Positions 6,623 through 14,247 of a stretch of DNA of 64,000 nt are shown here, piece by piece. The notes beneath the pieces were generated by a model. That model saw only the letters and a program-made list of their open reading frames with translations. It had not been told where the DNA came from and searched no databases. How positions within the stretch are numbered: position 1 is the stretch's first letter; each line of letters begins with the position of its first letter. A program made the position numbers and the translations under genes. Source of the DNA: JAYOEY01 sp038120295 (GTDB lineage: Bacteria > Pseudomonadota > Alphaproteobacteria > MPNO01 > UBA2964); assembly GCA_038120295.1 (NCBI GenBank), contig JAYOLL010000005.1, positions 1 through 64,000 on the forward strand. Direction: 5' to 3'.

Positions 6623-7777
6623 TCAATAGGACCGAGGCAGGTCGAGCACATGCTCGGCCAGGTAGGACAGGATCAGGTTGGTCGAGACCGGCGCGATCCG
6701 GTAGAGGCGGGTTTCGCGGAACTTGCGTTCGACGTCGAATTCCTCGGCGAAGGCGAAGCCGCCATGGGTCTGCATGCACATGTCGGCTGCCTTCCACGAC
6801 GCCTCGGCGGCGAGATACTTGGCCATGTTGGCCTCCGCGCCGCAATTCTCACCCGCTTCGTAGAGCTCGGCGGCGCGCTTGACCATCAGGTCGGCGGCCT
6901 CGGTCTGGGCGTAGCATTCGGCGATCGGAAACTGGATGCCCTGATTCTTGCCGATGGGCGCGCCGAACACGCTGCGGTCGCGCGCATAGTTCGCCGCGGT
7001 TTCGATGAACCAGCGCGCATCGCCGATACATTCGGCACCGATCAGGATGCGCTCGGCGTTCATGCCGGACAGAATATAGCGGAACCCCTTGCCTTCCTCG
7101 CCGATCAGGCTGTCGGCCGGGATCTCCATGTCGTCGAAGAACACTTCGGTCGTCGCATGGTTGATCATGGTTCTGATCGGCTTGATCGTAAGCCCGTTGC
7201 CGAGCGCTTCGCGCATGTCGACGAGAAACACCGACAGCCCGTCGGTGCGCTTTTCGACCTGTTCGCGCGGGGTGGTGCGCGCCAGCAGCAGCATCAGATC
7301 GGAATGCTCCACCCGCGAGGTCCAGATCTTCTGCCCGTTGACGACATAGGCATCGTTGCCCTTCTTCACAGCCGTGGTACGCAGGTTGAGCGTGTCGGTG
7401 CCGCTGGTCGGCTCGGTCACGCCAAACGCCTGAAGGCGCAGCTCGCCGGTTGCGATCTTCGGCAGATATTGCTGCTTCTGCGCGTCCGAACCGTGCCGCA
7501 GCACGGTGCCCATGGTGTACATCTGCGCATGGCAGGCGCCGCCATTGCCGCCGGATTTCTGGATTTCCTCCATGATGGCCGCGGCCGCCGAGATGCCCAG
7601 ACCGCTGCCGCCGTACTCCTCCGGAATCAGCACCGACAGGAACCCGGAATCGGTCAGCTCTTTCACGAACTCGGTCGGATAGGCTCGCTCGCGGTCCTTT
7701 TCGCGCCAGTATTCGCCGGGGAACTGAGCACAGAGCTTCTGCACTGCTTCACGGATATCGTCGTAAGTCTCGGTCAT
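6623..7777 (-). CDS. Acyl-CoA dehydrogenase (IVD/LCAD-type catalytic base)
   Basis: A 384-residue FAD flavoenzyme that forms alpha,beta-unsaturated acyl-CoA and passes electrons to ETF. It shows LIPEEYGGSGLG, the FAD/substrate motif FGVTEPTSGTD, the VNGQKIWTS strand and QTHGGFAFAEE. The usual C-terminal Glu of medium-chain enzymes (EGT motif) is replaced: the aligned stretch reads RLYRIAPVSTN. A Glu is present in GMNAERILIG, where isovaleryl- and long-chain enzymes carry their base, so activity is expected. ATG 7777 has GAGGA seven bases upstream. The open frame extends far upstream only as antisense of the M20 gene. It is likely the first gene of an operon with CaiB and MaoC. Confidence 0.88.
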   Translation of the reverse strand: MTETYDDIREAVQKLCAQFPGEYWREKDRERAYPTEFVKELTDSGFLSVLIPEEYGGSGLGISAAAAIMEEIQKSGGNGGACHAQMYTMGTVLRHGSDAQKQQYLPKIATGELRLQAFGVTEPTSGTDTLNLRTTAVKKGNDAYVVNGQKIWTSRVEHSDLMLLLARTTPREQVEKRTDGLSVFLVDMREALGNGLTIKPIRTMINHATTEVFFDDMEIPADSLIGEEGKGFRYILSGMNAERILIGAECIGDARWFIETAANYARDRSVFGAPIGKNQGIQFPIAECYAQTEAADLMVKRAAELYEAGENCGAEANMAKYLAAEASWKAADMCMQTHGGFAFAEEFDVERKFRETRLYRIAPVSTNLILSYLAEHVLDLPRSY

Positions 7778-7816
7778 GAATTCCTCTGTAGCATGAACTG
7801 CTCCCGCAGTGTCGCA

Positions 7817-7886
7817 CCGGCCCTCTCCCCCACCCGGCCACCCACAGGATCCTTGCGTTGGGTGGCCGGGTGGGGGAGAGGGCCGG
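7817..7886. repeat. Palindromic repeat PAL-A, short form
   Basis: Two perfectly complementary 28-base arms (7817-7844 and 7859-7886; core GGCCCTCTCCCCCACCCGGCC) flank a 14-base loop. The element lies between divergent genes. Related copies occur at 12913-12982, 25341-25404, 30310-30444 and 52962-53096, so it is a dispersed family in this genome. Confidence 0.9.
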
Positions 7887-8005
7887 CACCGCCTGAAACC
7901 AACAATTCGCCATGTTTTACCGCATGGGCGCATTACCGCAAGGGTAGCGCTTGACTTGGAGTTCCGATGGATAAACCTTGCTTCCAGACGAGGAAGGAGC
8001 CCGCC

Positions 8006-9175
8006 ATGCCGATCATCAACCGGATCGCAGAGTTTCAGGATGAGATGACAGAATGGCGGCGGCATATCCACGCCCATCCCGAGACCGCCTTCGAAGAACA
8101 TCGGACCGCCGCCTTCGTCGCGGGCAAACTTGAATCGTTCGGCATCGACATCCATCAGGGTCTGGCCAGAACCGGCGTGGTCGGAACGCTCAAAGGCGCG
8201 CATGGCGACGGTCCGGCGATCGGGCTGCGCGCCGACATGGACGCGCTCGACATCCAGGAAACGGCTGACCGCGACTACGCCTCGCAGAACGAGGGCAAGA
8301 TGCATGCCTGCGGCCATGACGGCCACACCACCATGCTGCTGGGAGCGGCCAGGTATCTGTCGGAGACGCGAAACTTCGCCGGCACGGTGCATTTCATCTT
8401 CCAGCCGGCGGAGGAGTTCGCCGGCGGCGGGCGCGAGATGGTCGAGGACGGGCTGTTCGATCTGTTCCCGGTGGAAACCGTGTGGGGCATGCATAACTTT
8501 CCAGGTCAGCCGCTCGGCACGTTCGGGGTCTGCCCCGGCCCGGCAATGGCGGCAGCCGACACGTTCGATATCCGCCTCAAGGGGCAGGGCACACATGCCG
8601 CCTTCCCGCATATGGGAACTGACGTGATGGTCGCGGCGGGACAGCTGATCACCGCGCTGCAGACAGTCGCGAGCCGGTCGATGGACCCGATGGAGCAGGT
8701 GGTGCTGTCCGTCACGCAGATGCATGCGGGCGACACCTACAACATCATCCCGGAGGAGATCACGCTCAAGGGAACGGTGCGCTCCTTCAAACCCGAGATT
8801 CAGGACATCGCCGAAACCTCGATGCGAAAAATAGCGTCCGGCATCGGTGCTGCATTCGGAATTTCCATCGAAATCGAGTACCGGCGCGGCTATCCGGCAA
8901 CGGTCAACGACCCGACGGAGTCCGATTACGCCGCGAGCGTCGCCGCCGACGTGGTGGGCGATGAAAACGTCATGACCGGCCTGCCGCCCAAGATGGGGGC
9001 TGAGGATTTCTCCTTCATGCTGAACGAACGGCCGGGCTGCTATATCTGGATCGGCAACGGGCCCGGCGAAGGCGGCTGCTACCTGCACAATCCGGGCTAC
9101 GATTTTAACGACGAGGCGCTCGCCATCGGCGCCAGCTACTGGTCGCGGCTGGTCGAGATGCGGCTAAAGAAATAA
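8006..9175 (+). CDS. M20 family amidohydrolase (aminoacylase/hippurate hydrolase type)
   Basis: A 389-residue cytosolic M20D metallo-amidohydrolase of the HipO/AmaA group, which cleaves N-acyl amino acids. Metal and catalytic motifs are clear: RRHIHAHPETAFEE at the start, GLRADMDALDI, MHACGHDGHTTMLLGAA, FQPAEEFAGGG with the catalytic Glu pair, MHNFPGQPLG, and the late MGAEDFSFM and LHNPGYDFND. The start at 8006 is chosen for GGAAGGAG seven bases upstream; ATG 7967 would add 13 residues. The small membrane-protein gene follows 10 bp later and may be co-transcribed. The acyl amino acid substrate is unknown. Confidence 0.9.
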   Translation: MPIINRIAEFQDEMTEWRRHIHAHPETAFEEHRTAAFVAGKLESFGIDIHQGLARTGVVGTLKGAHGDGPAIGLRADMDALDIQETADRDYASQNEGKMHACGHDGHTTMLLGAARYLSETRNFAGTVHFIFQPAEEFAGGGREMVEDGLFDLFPVETVWGMHNFPGQPLGTFGVCPGPAMAAADTFDIRLKGQGTHAAFPHMGTDVMVAAGQLITALQTVASRSMDPMEQVVLSVTQMHAGDTYNIIPEEITLKGTVRSFKPEIQDIAETSMRKIASGIGAAFGISIEIEYRRGYPATVNDPTESDYAASVAADVVGDENVMTGLPPKMGAEDFSFMLNERPGCYIWIGNGPGEGGCYLHNPGYDFNDEALAIGASYWSRLVEMRLKK

Positions 9176-9185
9176 GACGGGCAAA

Positions 9186-9485
9186 ATGAAGGAAAAGGAA
9201 AACAACAGTAAGCGCGACGACGACGTCCCTACCTTCCCGGCAAGCGATGCGTGGCAACATCCCGGTGAGATCGCCGAGGACGATCTGAAGTTCGACCATG
9301 CCCTTTATCGCAAGGCCAAGCAGTTCGCCATCGGCGCCGGCACCATCGCCGGCATCGGCGTCGCCATTGGCCATACGGAAGCGCCCTGGTGGATGCCGAT
9401 CCTGACTTTCGCCGTCGTCGCCGCAATCGTGTACCGCATCCTGCGCCCCCGCTTCCGCCACCCGTCCATCGAGGACGAGATTTAG
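9186..9485 (+). CDS. Small predicted membrane protein
   Basis: A 99-residue protein with a very hydrophilic N-terminus (KEKENNSKRDDD), then two hydrophobic segments: FAIGAGTIAGIGVAIGH at about residues 47-63 and WWMPILTFAVVAAIVYRIL at about 67-86. It ends in a charged tail. I do not recognise a family. It follows the M20 gene by 10 bp and converges with the LacI regulator, overlapping its stop by four bases. Coding status rests on spacing and composition. The ribosome-binding site is weak. Confidence 0.6.
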   Translation: MKEKENNSKRDDDVPTFPASDAWQHPGEIAEDDLKFDHALYRKAKQFAIGAGTIAGIGVAIGHTEAPWWMPILTFAVVAAIVYRILRPRFRHPSIEDEI

Positions 9486-10537
9486 GGTCCTGCTGTCGAC
9501 CGGCGGGGAATGAGCGTCGGCATGGCGACGCGCATAGTCTCATAGGCCCCTTCCGGGTCCGCGTTCAGCAATTCGATCGCCGCGTCGGCGATGCGGTCGA
9601 ACGGGATATGGACGGTGGTGAGCGGCGTCGGCAAATGGCTGACGATCGGTATGTCGTTATAACCGACCAGAGACATATCGTTCGGCACGGCGAGATCCCT
9701 GCGGGTCAGCGCCGAGAGCGCGCCGATGGCAGTGTTGTCGTTGACCGCAAAGATCGCCGTCGGTCGCGGGCTGAGTCCGATCAGCCGTTCGGCAGCCTCC
9801 GCCCCCGACTCGATGCCGAAAGTCGATTCGACGATCCAGTTGGGATCGACCGGCGTGTCGGCTTCCGCCATCGCCTGACGGTAGCCCTCGACCCGGCCGC
9901 GCGCGCTCGATGCATAGGAAGGCCCGGCGATCAGCCCAATGCGGCGGTGGCCGAGATCCAGCAGATGCCGCGTCGCCAGGTAGCCGCCCAACCGGTCGTC
10001 GGCCACCGAGGACGGGCTTTCGCCGTCGGTGCGGAGCGCCAGCACGAAGTTGACGCCGTCCTCTTCCAGCATCTGCGGGAAGTCGTCGCCGTCTCGCGCG
10101 GTGGCGAGGATGAGCCCGTCGACGCCCCGGTTGAGTAACGTCTCCGCCGCTGCCCGGTCGGCCTTCGGCGTGTCGCCGGTGGTGGCGACGATGGCGAACA
10201 TACCGGCGCGCGATGCAGCCCGGGCAAGCTCCTCGTACAACATGGCCATCACCGTGTCGGTCAGGCGCGGCACGATCACGCCGACCGTCATGGTCCGCCC
10301 TCGCCGCAGGCTGGCGGCGGAGGCATCCCGCACGTATCCGAGCGCGTCGGCGGCCTGCCGCACGCGGCGGGCGGTGTCGCTTTCGGAACGTGGCATGCGC
10401 TCGTCGAGCATGCGCGAGACGGTCGATTTGGAGACCCCCGCCGCCGCGGCGACATCGTGCAGCGTAACGCGTCCCTTCCCCTGCCGCAGCGGATGTCCTC
10501 CTCCGTCTCTCAACGCCCTGCCTTTTGTGCCTGGCAT
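9482..10537 (-). CDS. LacI/GntR-family transcriptional regulator
   Basis: A 351-residue repressor. The N-terminal HTH reads VTLHDVAAAAGVSKSTVSRML, with the hinge helix RRVRQAADALGYVRDASAASLRRGRT. A periplasmic-binding-protein-like effector domain follows (VGVIVPRLTDTVMAMLYEEL, GVDGLILATARDGDD, LGHRRIGLIAGP, PTAIFAVNDNTAIGALSAL, VGYNDIPIVSHLPTPLTTV). The start at 10537 has GGGAG nine bases upstream. The gene is divergent from the DHDPS-family gene, and two identical LacI-type palindromes lie between them. Repression of that gene, relief by a sugar-acid-like effector and autoregulation are inferred from this layout. Confidence 0.9.
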   Translation of the reverse strand: MPGTKGRALRDGGGHPLRQGKGRVTLHDVAAAAGVSKSTVSRMLDERMPRSESDTARRVRQAADALGYVRDASAASLRRGRTMTVGVIVPRLTDTVMAMLYEELARAASRAGMFAIVATTGDTPKADRAAAETLLNRGVDGLILATARDGDDFPQMLEEDGVNFVLALRTDGESPSSVADDRLGGYLATRHLLDLGHRRIGLIAGPSYASSARGRVEGYRQAMAEADTPVDPNWIVESTFGIESGAEAAERLIGLSPRPTAIFAVNDNTAIGALSALTRRDLAVPNDMSLVGYNDIPIVSHLPTPLTTVHIPFDRIADAAIELLNADPEGAYETMRVAMPTLIPRRSTAGP

Positions 10538-10603
10538 ATCGTTTCTCCCGGCTTCAGAAATTATGAATTCGTCTGTTGACTTCCTTGGCAATCTAACTCA
10601 TCA

Positions 10604-10617
10604 TGGGAACGTTCCCA
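10604..10617. promoter_or_regulatory. LacI-type operator 1
   Basis: The perfect 14-bp palindrome TGGGAACGTTCCCA lies 66 bp from the regulator start and is identical to operator 2. Centre-to-centre distance is 75 bp, about seven helical turns, so both sites face the same side of the DNA and a repressor tetramer or dimer pair could loop it. It probably also mediates autoregulation. Confidence 0.75.
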
Positions 10618-10667
10618 AGAACGATTTCATGGAAATTTTTTGCGATTGCCCGTTCGGGGATTTTATT

Positions 10668-10696
10668 TTGACCCAGATTGGGAACGTTCCCATTAT
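10668..10696 (+). promoter_or_regulatory. Promoter with embedded operator 2 for the DHDPS-family gene
   Basis: TTGACC (10668-10673) and CATTAT (10691-10696) are spaced 17 bases apart. The second copy of TGGGAACGTTCCCA (10679-10692) fills the spacer and touches the -10 box, the classical position for steric repression. A further half-site, GTTCCCA, follows at 10698-10704. Confidence 0.7.
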
Positions 10697-10744
10697 CGTT
10701 CCCAAAAGAATGCGTGTACCAGAAACGAACCACAGGAGATCATC

Positions 10745-11692
10745 ATGTCCGACATTCTTAACCTTCGCGGCCTCAACCCCGCCCCCGTCACCGCCTTCAC
10801 CCGAGAGGGCGACGTCGATCACGACGCCAACACCCGGGTTGCCAATTGGCTCGCCTCCGTCCCCGGCGTCACCAGCCTGGTCATCCTCGGCCATGCCGGC
10901 GAGGGCACCTTCCTGACTTCGGAAGAGCAAGTCGCTCTCGTCCGCACCTACCATGAGGCGGTCGGCGACCGGCTGCCGATCGTCGCCGGCATCACCGGTG
11001 AGGGCACGAAGGTAGCTGCGGAAGAGGCGAAACGCGCGGCTGCCGCCGGCGCCACCGGCGCGCTGGTCTACCCGTCGCACGGCTGGCTGCGATTCGGCTT
11101 CCAGGACGGCGCGCCTCAGGAACGCTATAAGGCGATTTACGAGGAATCCGGCCTGCAGTGCATCCTGTTCCAGTATCCGGACAACACCAAGGCGACCTAC
11201 AACCTCGATACCCAGCTTGAAATAGCGGCCCAGCCGGGCGTCATCGCGACCAAGAACGGCGTGCGCAACATGCGTCGCTGGGACACGGAAATCCCCGTCA
11301 TCCGCCGCGAACGCCCCGAGCTTCAGATCCTCACCTGCCACGACGAGTACCTGCTGCACACCGTGTTCGACGTCGACGGCGCGCTGGTCGGATACGGCAG
11401 CCTCGCCCCCGAGCCGCTGGTCGAGCTGATCGAAGCCGGCAAGGCGCAGGACTATGCGAAGGCCAAGGAAATTCACAGCCGGCTCTTGCCTGTGACCAAG
11501 GCGGTCTATCACCGCGGCTCGCACATGGAAGGCACGGTCGCGCTCAAGATCGGCCTCGTCCATCGCGGCATCCTGGAGCACGCTACCGTGCGCTCGCCGT
11601 TGCGCCCGCTCGCGCCCGGCGCGGACCGGGAGATCACCGACGCGCTGGACCGGGCCATGCTGTCGGCGGCGCAGACCCCGATGGCGGCGTAA
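10745..11692 (+). CDS. Dihydrodipicolinate synthase/N-acetylneuraminate lyase family aldolase
   Basis: A 315-residue class I aldolase-fold protein. It has the N-terminal NPAPVTAFTREGDVD, VILGHAGEGTFLTSEEQ (the GxxGE motif), PIVAGITGEGTK, the Tyr of FQYPDNT and the Schiff-base Lys of VIATKNGVRN. The second half diverges from true DapA. Together with local LacI control this argues for a catabolic lyase or dehydratase (for example of a keto-deoxy sugar acid or a hydroxy-oxo acid) rather than lysine synthesis. AGGAG lies eight bases before ATG 10745. It is followed by a terminator, so it is expressed alone from the LacI-regulated promoter. Confidence 0.82.
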   Translation: MSDILNLRGLNPAPVTAFTREGDVDHDANTRVANWLASVPGVTSLVILGHAGEGTFLTSEEQVALVRTYHEAVGDRLPIVAGITGEGTKVAAEEAKRAAAAGATGALVYPSHGWLRFGFQDGAPQERYKAIYEESGLQCILFQYPDNTKATYNLDTQLEIAAQPGVIATKNGVRNMRRWDTEIPVIRRERPELQILTCHDEYLLHTVFDVDGALVGYGSLAPEPLVELIEAGKAQDYAKAKEIHSRLLPVTKAVYHRGSHMEGTVALKIGLVHRGILEHATVRSPLRPLAPGADREITDALDRAMLSAAQTPMAA

Positions 11693-11716
11693 CTATCTCC
11701 ACACAAAAAAAACGAG

Positions 11717-11740
11717 GGGCGGGTTTAGAACCCGCCCTTT
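11717..11740 (+). terminator. Rho-independent terminator after the aldolase gene
   Basis: GGGCGGGTT (11717-11725) pairs with AACCCGCCC (11729-11737) over a three-base loop, followed by TTT. An eight-A run just upstream would act as a U-tract for transcription from the other strand. Confidence 0.75.
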
Positions 11741-11819
11741 CGATTCTGCCCGCCTGTTCCCGCATATCCTGCTTTGGCCTACTCTACCCTGCACAACACC
11801 GAACAGAGGGAGACGGACC

Positions 11820-12890
11820 ATGGCGCTGCTGATCAACAATGACGTAACCGCCCGCGTGCTCGACATGCAGGATGCGGTCGATGCGATGGAGAAGGTTCTG
11901 AAACAGTACGCCCAGGGGCTGGCGACGTTTCAGCCGCGCACCGATCTGTGGGCGCCGACGGCGACCGACGGCGACTATTACCGCTGGGGATCGCTGCTGG
12001 GCGCGATGTACGACCCGCCGACGCTGGCTCTGCGCTTCAAATCCGACATCCTGACCTGGACCGAGTACGACGACGCGGTCACCGAGGAATGGCACAACAT
12101 GGAGCCCGGCACCTATTGCGGTTTCATCATCCTGATCGACATGTCGAACGGCGAGATCATCGCGCTGATGAATGACGGCATCATCCAGCACGCGCGGGTG
12201 GGCGCGACAGCAGGCGTCGGCGCGAAATACCTGGCGCGAGAGGATGCGTCGGTGCTGGGCGTGGTCGGCTCGGGCGGCATGGCCTATGCCTATACCGAGG
12301 CGATCTGCTGCGTCCGCAACATCGAGGAAATCCGCGTGTGGAGCCCGACACCCGCCAACCGCGAAAAATTCGCTGCCGACATGACGGAAAAGCTCGGCAT
12401 TCCGGTGAAGGTGGTCGACAGCAACCCCGACGTGGCGGACGGCGCCGACATCGTCGCGCTGTGCACGGATTCGCGTACGCCGGTCTACACCGTCGACATG
12501 ATGAAGGCCCAGAAACCGGGCGGGCTTGTGATCCGCTGCCGCGTCGATGAGCTCGACGAGCCGGTCTACGACGAAGTCGACCGGATCATCGGCAACCAGC
12601 AGGAAAGCTACGGCGAGTTCGTTATCGGCTCGCAGCAGGAGCGCGACCGCCGACCGGGCGGCAAGGCCTACCGGCGCCGCTATGAGAAAAACGACTACCC
12701 GATGCTGGCCAACGTGATCAACGGCGACGCGGTCGGGCGCGAATCCGATACGCAGACGATTTATTACGACAACAACTCCGCCGGGCTGCAGTTCGCCGCC
12801 GTCGGCCGCGTCGTCTACGAAAAGGCGAAGGAAGCGAAGCTCGGCATGAAGATCCCGATGGAGTGGTTCCAGCAGGATATCCGGAACTAG
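11820..12890 (+). CDS. Ornithine cyclodeaminase/mu-crystallin family protein
   Basis: A 356-residue NAD(P)-binding protein of the OCD/mu-crystallin family, whose members include ornithine cyclodeaminase, alanine dehydrogenase and ketimine reductases. Seen are the N-terminal catalytic half with LALRFKSDIL, the RVGATAGVGAKYLAREDASVLGVVGSGGMAYAY Rossmann segment (GSGGMA) and the substrate motif TDSRTPVY. It is longer than typical OCDs, with several acidic insertions (TWTEYDDAVTEEWHNMEPG). GGAGACGG lies just before ATG 11820. It stands alone between a terminator and a palindromic repeat. The reaction cannot be fixed from sequence. Confidence 0.82.
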   Translation: MALLINNDVTARVLDMQDAVDAMEKVLKQYAQGLATFQPRTDLWAPTATDGDYYRWGSLLGAMYDPPTLALRFKSDILTWTEYDDAVTEEWHNMEPGTYCGFIILIDMSNGEIIALMNDGIIQHARVGATAGVGAKYLAREDASVLGVVGSGGMAYAYTEAICCVRNIEEIRVWSPTPANREKFAADMTEKLGIPVKVVDSNPDVADGADIVALCTDSRTPVYTVDMMKAQKPGGLVIRCRVDELDEPVYDEVDRIIGNQQESYGEFVIGSQQERDRRPGGKAYRRRYEKNDYPMLANVINGDAVGRESDTQTIYYDNNSAGLQFAAVGRVVYEKAKEAKLGMKIPMEWFQQDIRN

Positions 12891-12912
12891 ACCGTTTCAT
12901 ATTTTGACGGAA

Positions 12913-12982
12913 CCGGCCCTCTCCCCCACCCGGCCACCCGCAGAATACACACGTTGGGCGGCCGGGTGGGGGAGAGGGCCGG
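12913..12982. repeat. Palindromic repeat PAL-A, short form
   Basis: Inverted arms CCGGCCCTCTCCCCCACCCGG... and their complement flank a loop of about 24 bases. Arm sequence equals the copy at 7817-7886 while the loop differs. It lies between convergent genes and may also act as a transcription terminator hairpin. Confidence 0.9.
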
Positions 12983-13043
12983 AGCGATTCCACTAAAGTG
13001 AAAAACGCTTCAAGAACCGTACGGGCGGAGCCACCGTTACGGA

Positions 13044-14231
13044 TCAGACCGGAAAATAACCGTTCCGGTGAGCCCAGAGCCATGTATAGGCGATGTTCTG
13101 GTTGTGGAGCTCCATCATCCCGTAATGGCCGTATTTGGGTACGTGAACGACATGTACCCTGGTGCCCGCGGCTTCGTATTTCCGGCCCATGAAGATCTCG
13201 CGCTTGTCCTCGATTTCCTTACCCGCGACCCAGTGGCCCTTGTCGTCGTCGCCGACCATCAACAGCACGGCAATCGATTTCAACCAGTCGGGATCGGGAT
13301 CCTGAAGGTGGTCGAAATACTCTTCGCGCGGCAGACCGGTGAGGCCCGGATACTGTTCCAGCATGTCGGGCACCACCATATGCTGGTTGTCGCACAGTCC
13401 AGTCTTCATCTGCGAACGGACCGGCTCGGCCCATTTCACGAACCCTTCCGCACCGCCCCACGGGCAGATTTCGGGATCGGACACATAGCCCGCTTTGGCG
13501 AAGGCGTCGGGTGACCGTTTCGACATTTCGTCGAGCCCCTTGCGACCGTCGTCTTCCGCGCCGGTTTTATCGCGCCATTCCTTGCGCCACCCGTCCGGCC
13601 CGCCGGTTCCCCAGCCGAGCAACCCCGCGACCGTCGCCTTTTTCGTAAACCGGCACAGATGCGCCGCCATCGGCCCGCCGGTCGAATGGCCATGCGCCAG
13701 GATACGACGACCTGCCAGATGTTCATCGACCAGCTGGGCCGACCCCTGCAGGATGACATTGAAAGTACATTTCAGATTGCGGTCGTAGATTTCCTCGTCG
13801 CTGAGCTTCCGGTCGAGAAGATACCAGGGCTGCCGCTCGGCCACGCTTTCCTTCCAGACGCCGCCCGGAGGATAATGGCCGGGGTAGGTCAGGTTAAGAA
13901 CCCGAAACCCCTGCGCTGCGAGGATACGCGCAAGCCCGGGCCGTCCGTCAGGCGTGGTGTCCTTGCCATAGGCGCTGCCCGCGCCGCCATGAAACATGAC
14001 GATGGCGGCGCGCTCATCCGTTTCGGTCTCGGGTTCGTAGAGAATTCCCTGAATATCCCAGTCGTATCCGTTGCGGTTATAGCGCGCGAACACGTCCTTC
14101 TGCTTAAACGGCCGGTCCTCGTAGGGCGCAGACATCCGGAGCCATTCGTTCCAGTCGAACCGGAACAGAAGATCGGGTCCGTTGAGAGCATCAAGAAGTC
14201 GCGCCACGGGCGCGGGCATTGCTTCTGTCAT
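13044..14231 (-). CDS. Alpha/beta hydrolase, 395 residues
   Basis: A serine hydrolase with the oxyanion stretch VMFHGGAGSAYGKD (about residues 78-91), the nucleophile elbow AHGHSTGGPMA (Ser183) and a late His in KYGHYGMMEL. The lid region between them is unusually long. No signal peptide, so cytosolic. ATG 14231 begins 16 bp after the stop of the upstream hydrolase gene, so the two form an operon. The family of polyester- or lactone-type hydrolases cannot be narrowed further. Substrate unknown. Confidence 0.8.
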   Translation of the reverse strand: MTEAMPAPVARLLDALNGPDLLFRFDWNEWLRMSAPYEDRPFKQKDVFARYNRNGYDWDIQGILYEPETETDERAAIVMFHGGAGSAYGKDTTPDGRPGLARILAAQGFRVLNLTYPGHYPPGGVWKESVAERQPWYLLDRKLSDEEIYDRNLKCTFNVILQGSAQLVDEHLAGRRILAHGHSTGGPMAAHLCRFTKKATVAGLLGWGTGGPDGWRKEWRDKTGAEDDGRKGLDEMSKRSPDAFAKAGYVSDPEICPWGGAEGFVKWAEPVRSQMKTGLCDNQHMVVPDMLEQYPGLTGLPREEYFDHLQDPDPDWLKSIAVLLMVGDDDKGHWVAGKEIEDKREIFMGRKYEAAGTRVHVVHVPKYGHYGMMELHNQNIAYTWLWAHRNGYFPV

Positions 14232-14247
14232 TTTTATCGATCCACTC

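Noticed and set aside
6623..9088. 821-codon frame that would fuse a 437-residue N-terminal part to the acyl-CoA dehydrogenase
   Set aside because: The N-terminal part is the antisense of the M20 gene and the palindromic repeat. The dehydrogenase starts at 7777 with a good RBS.
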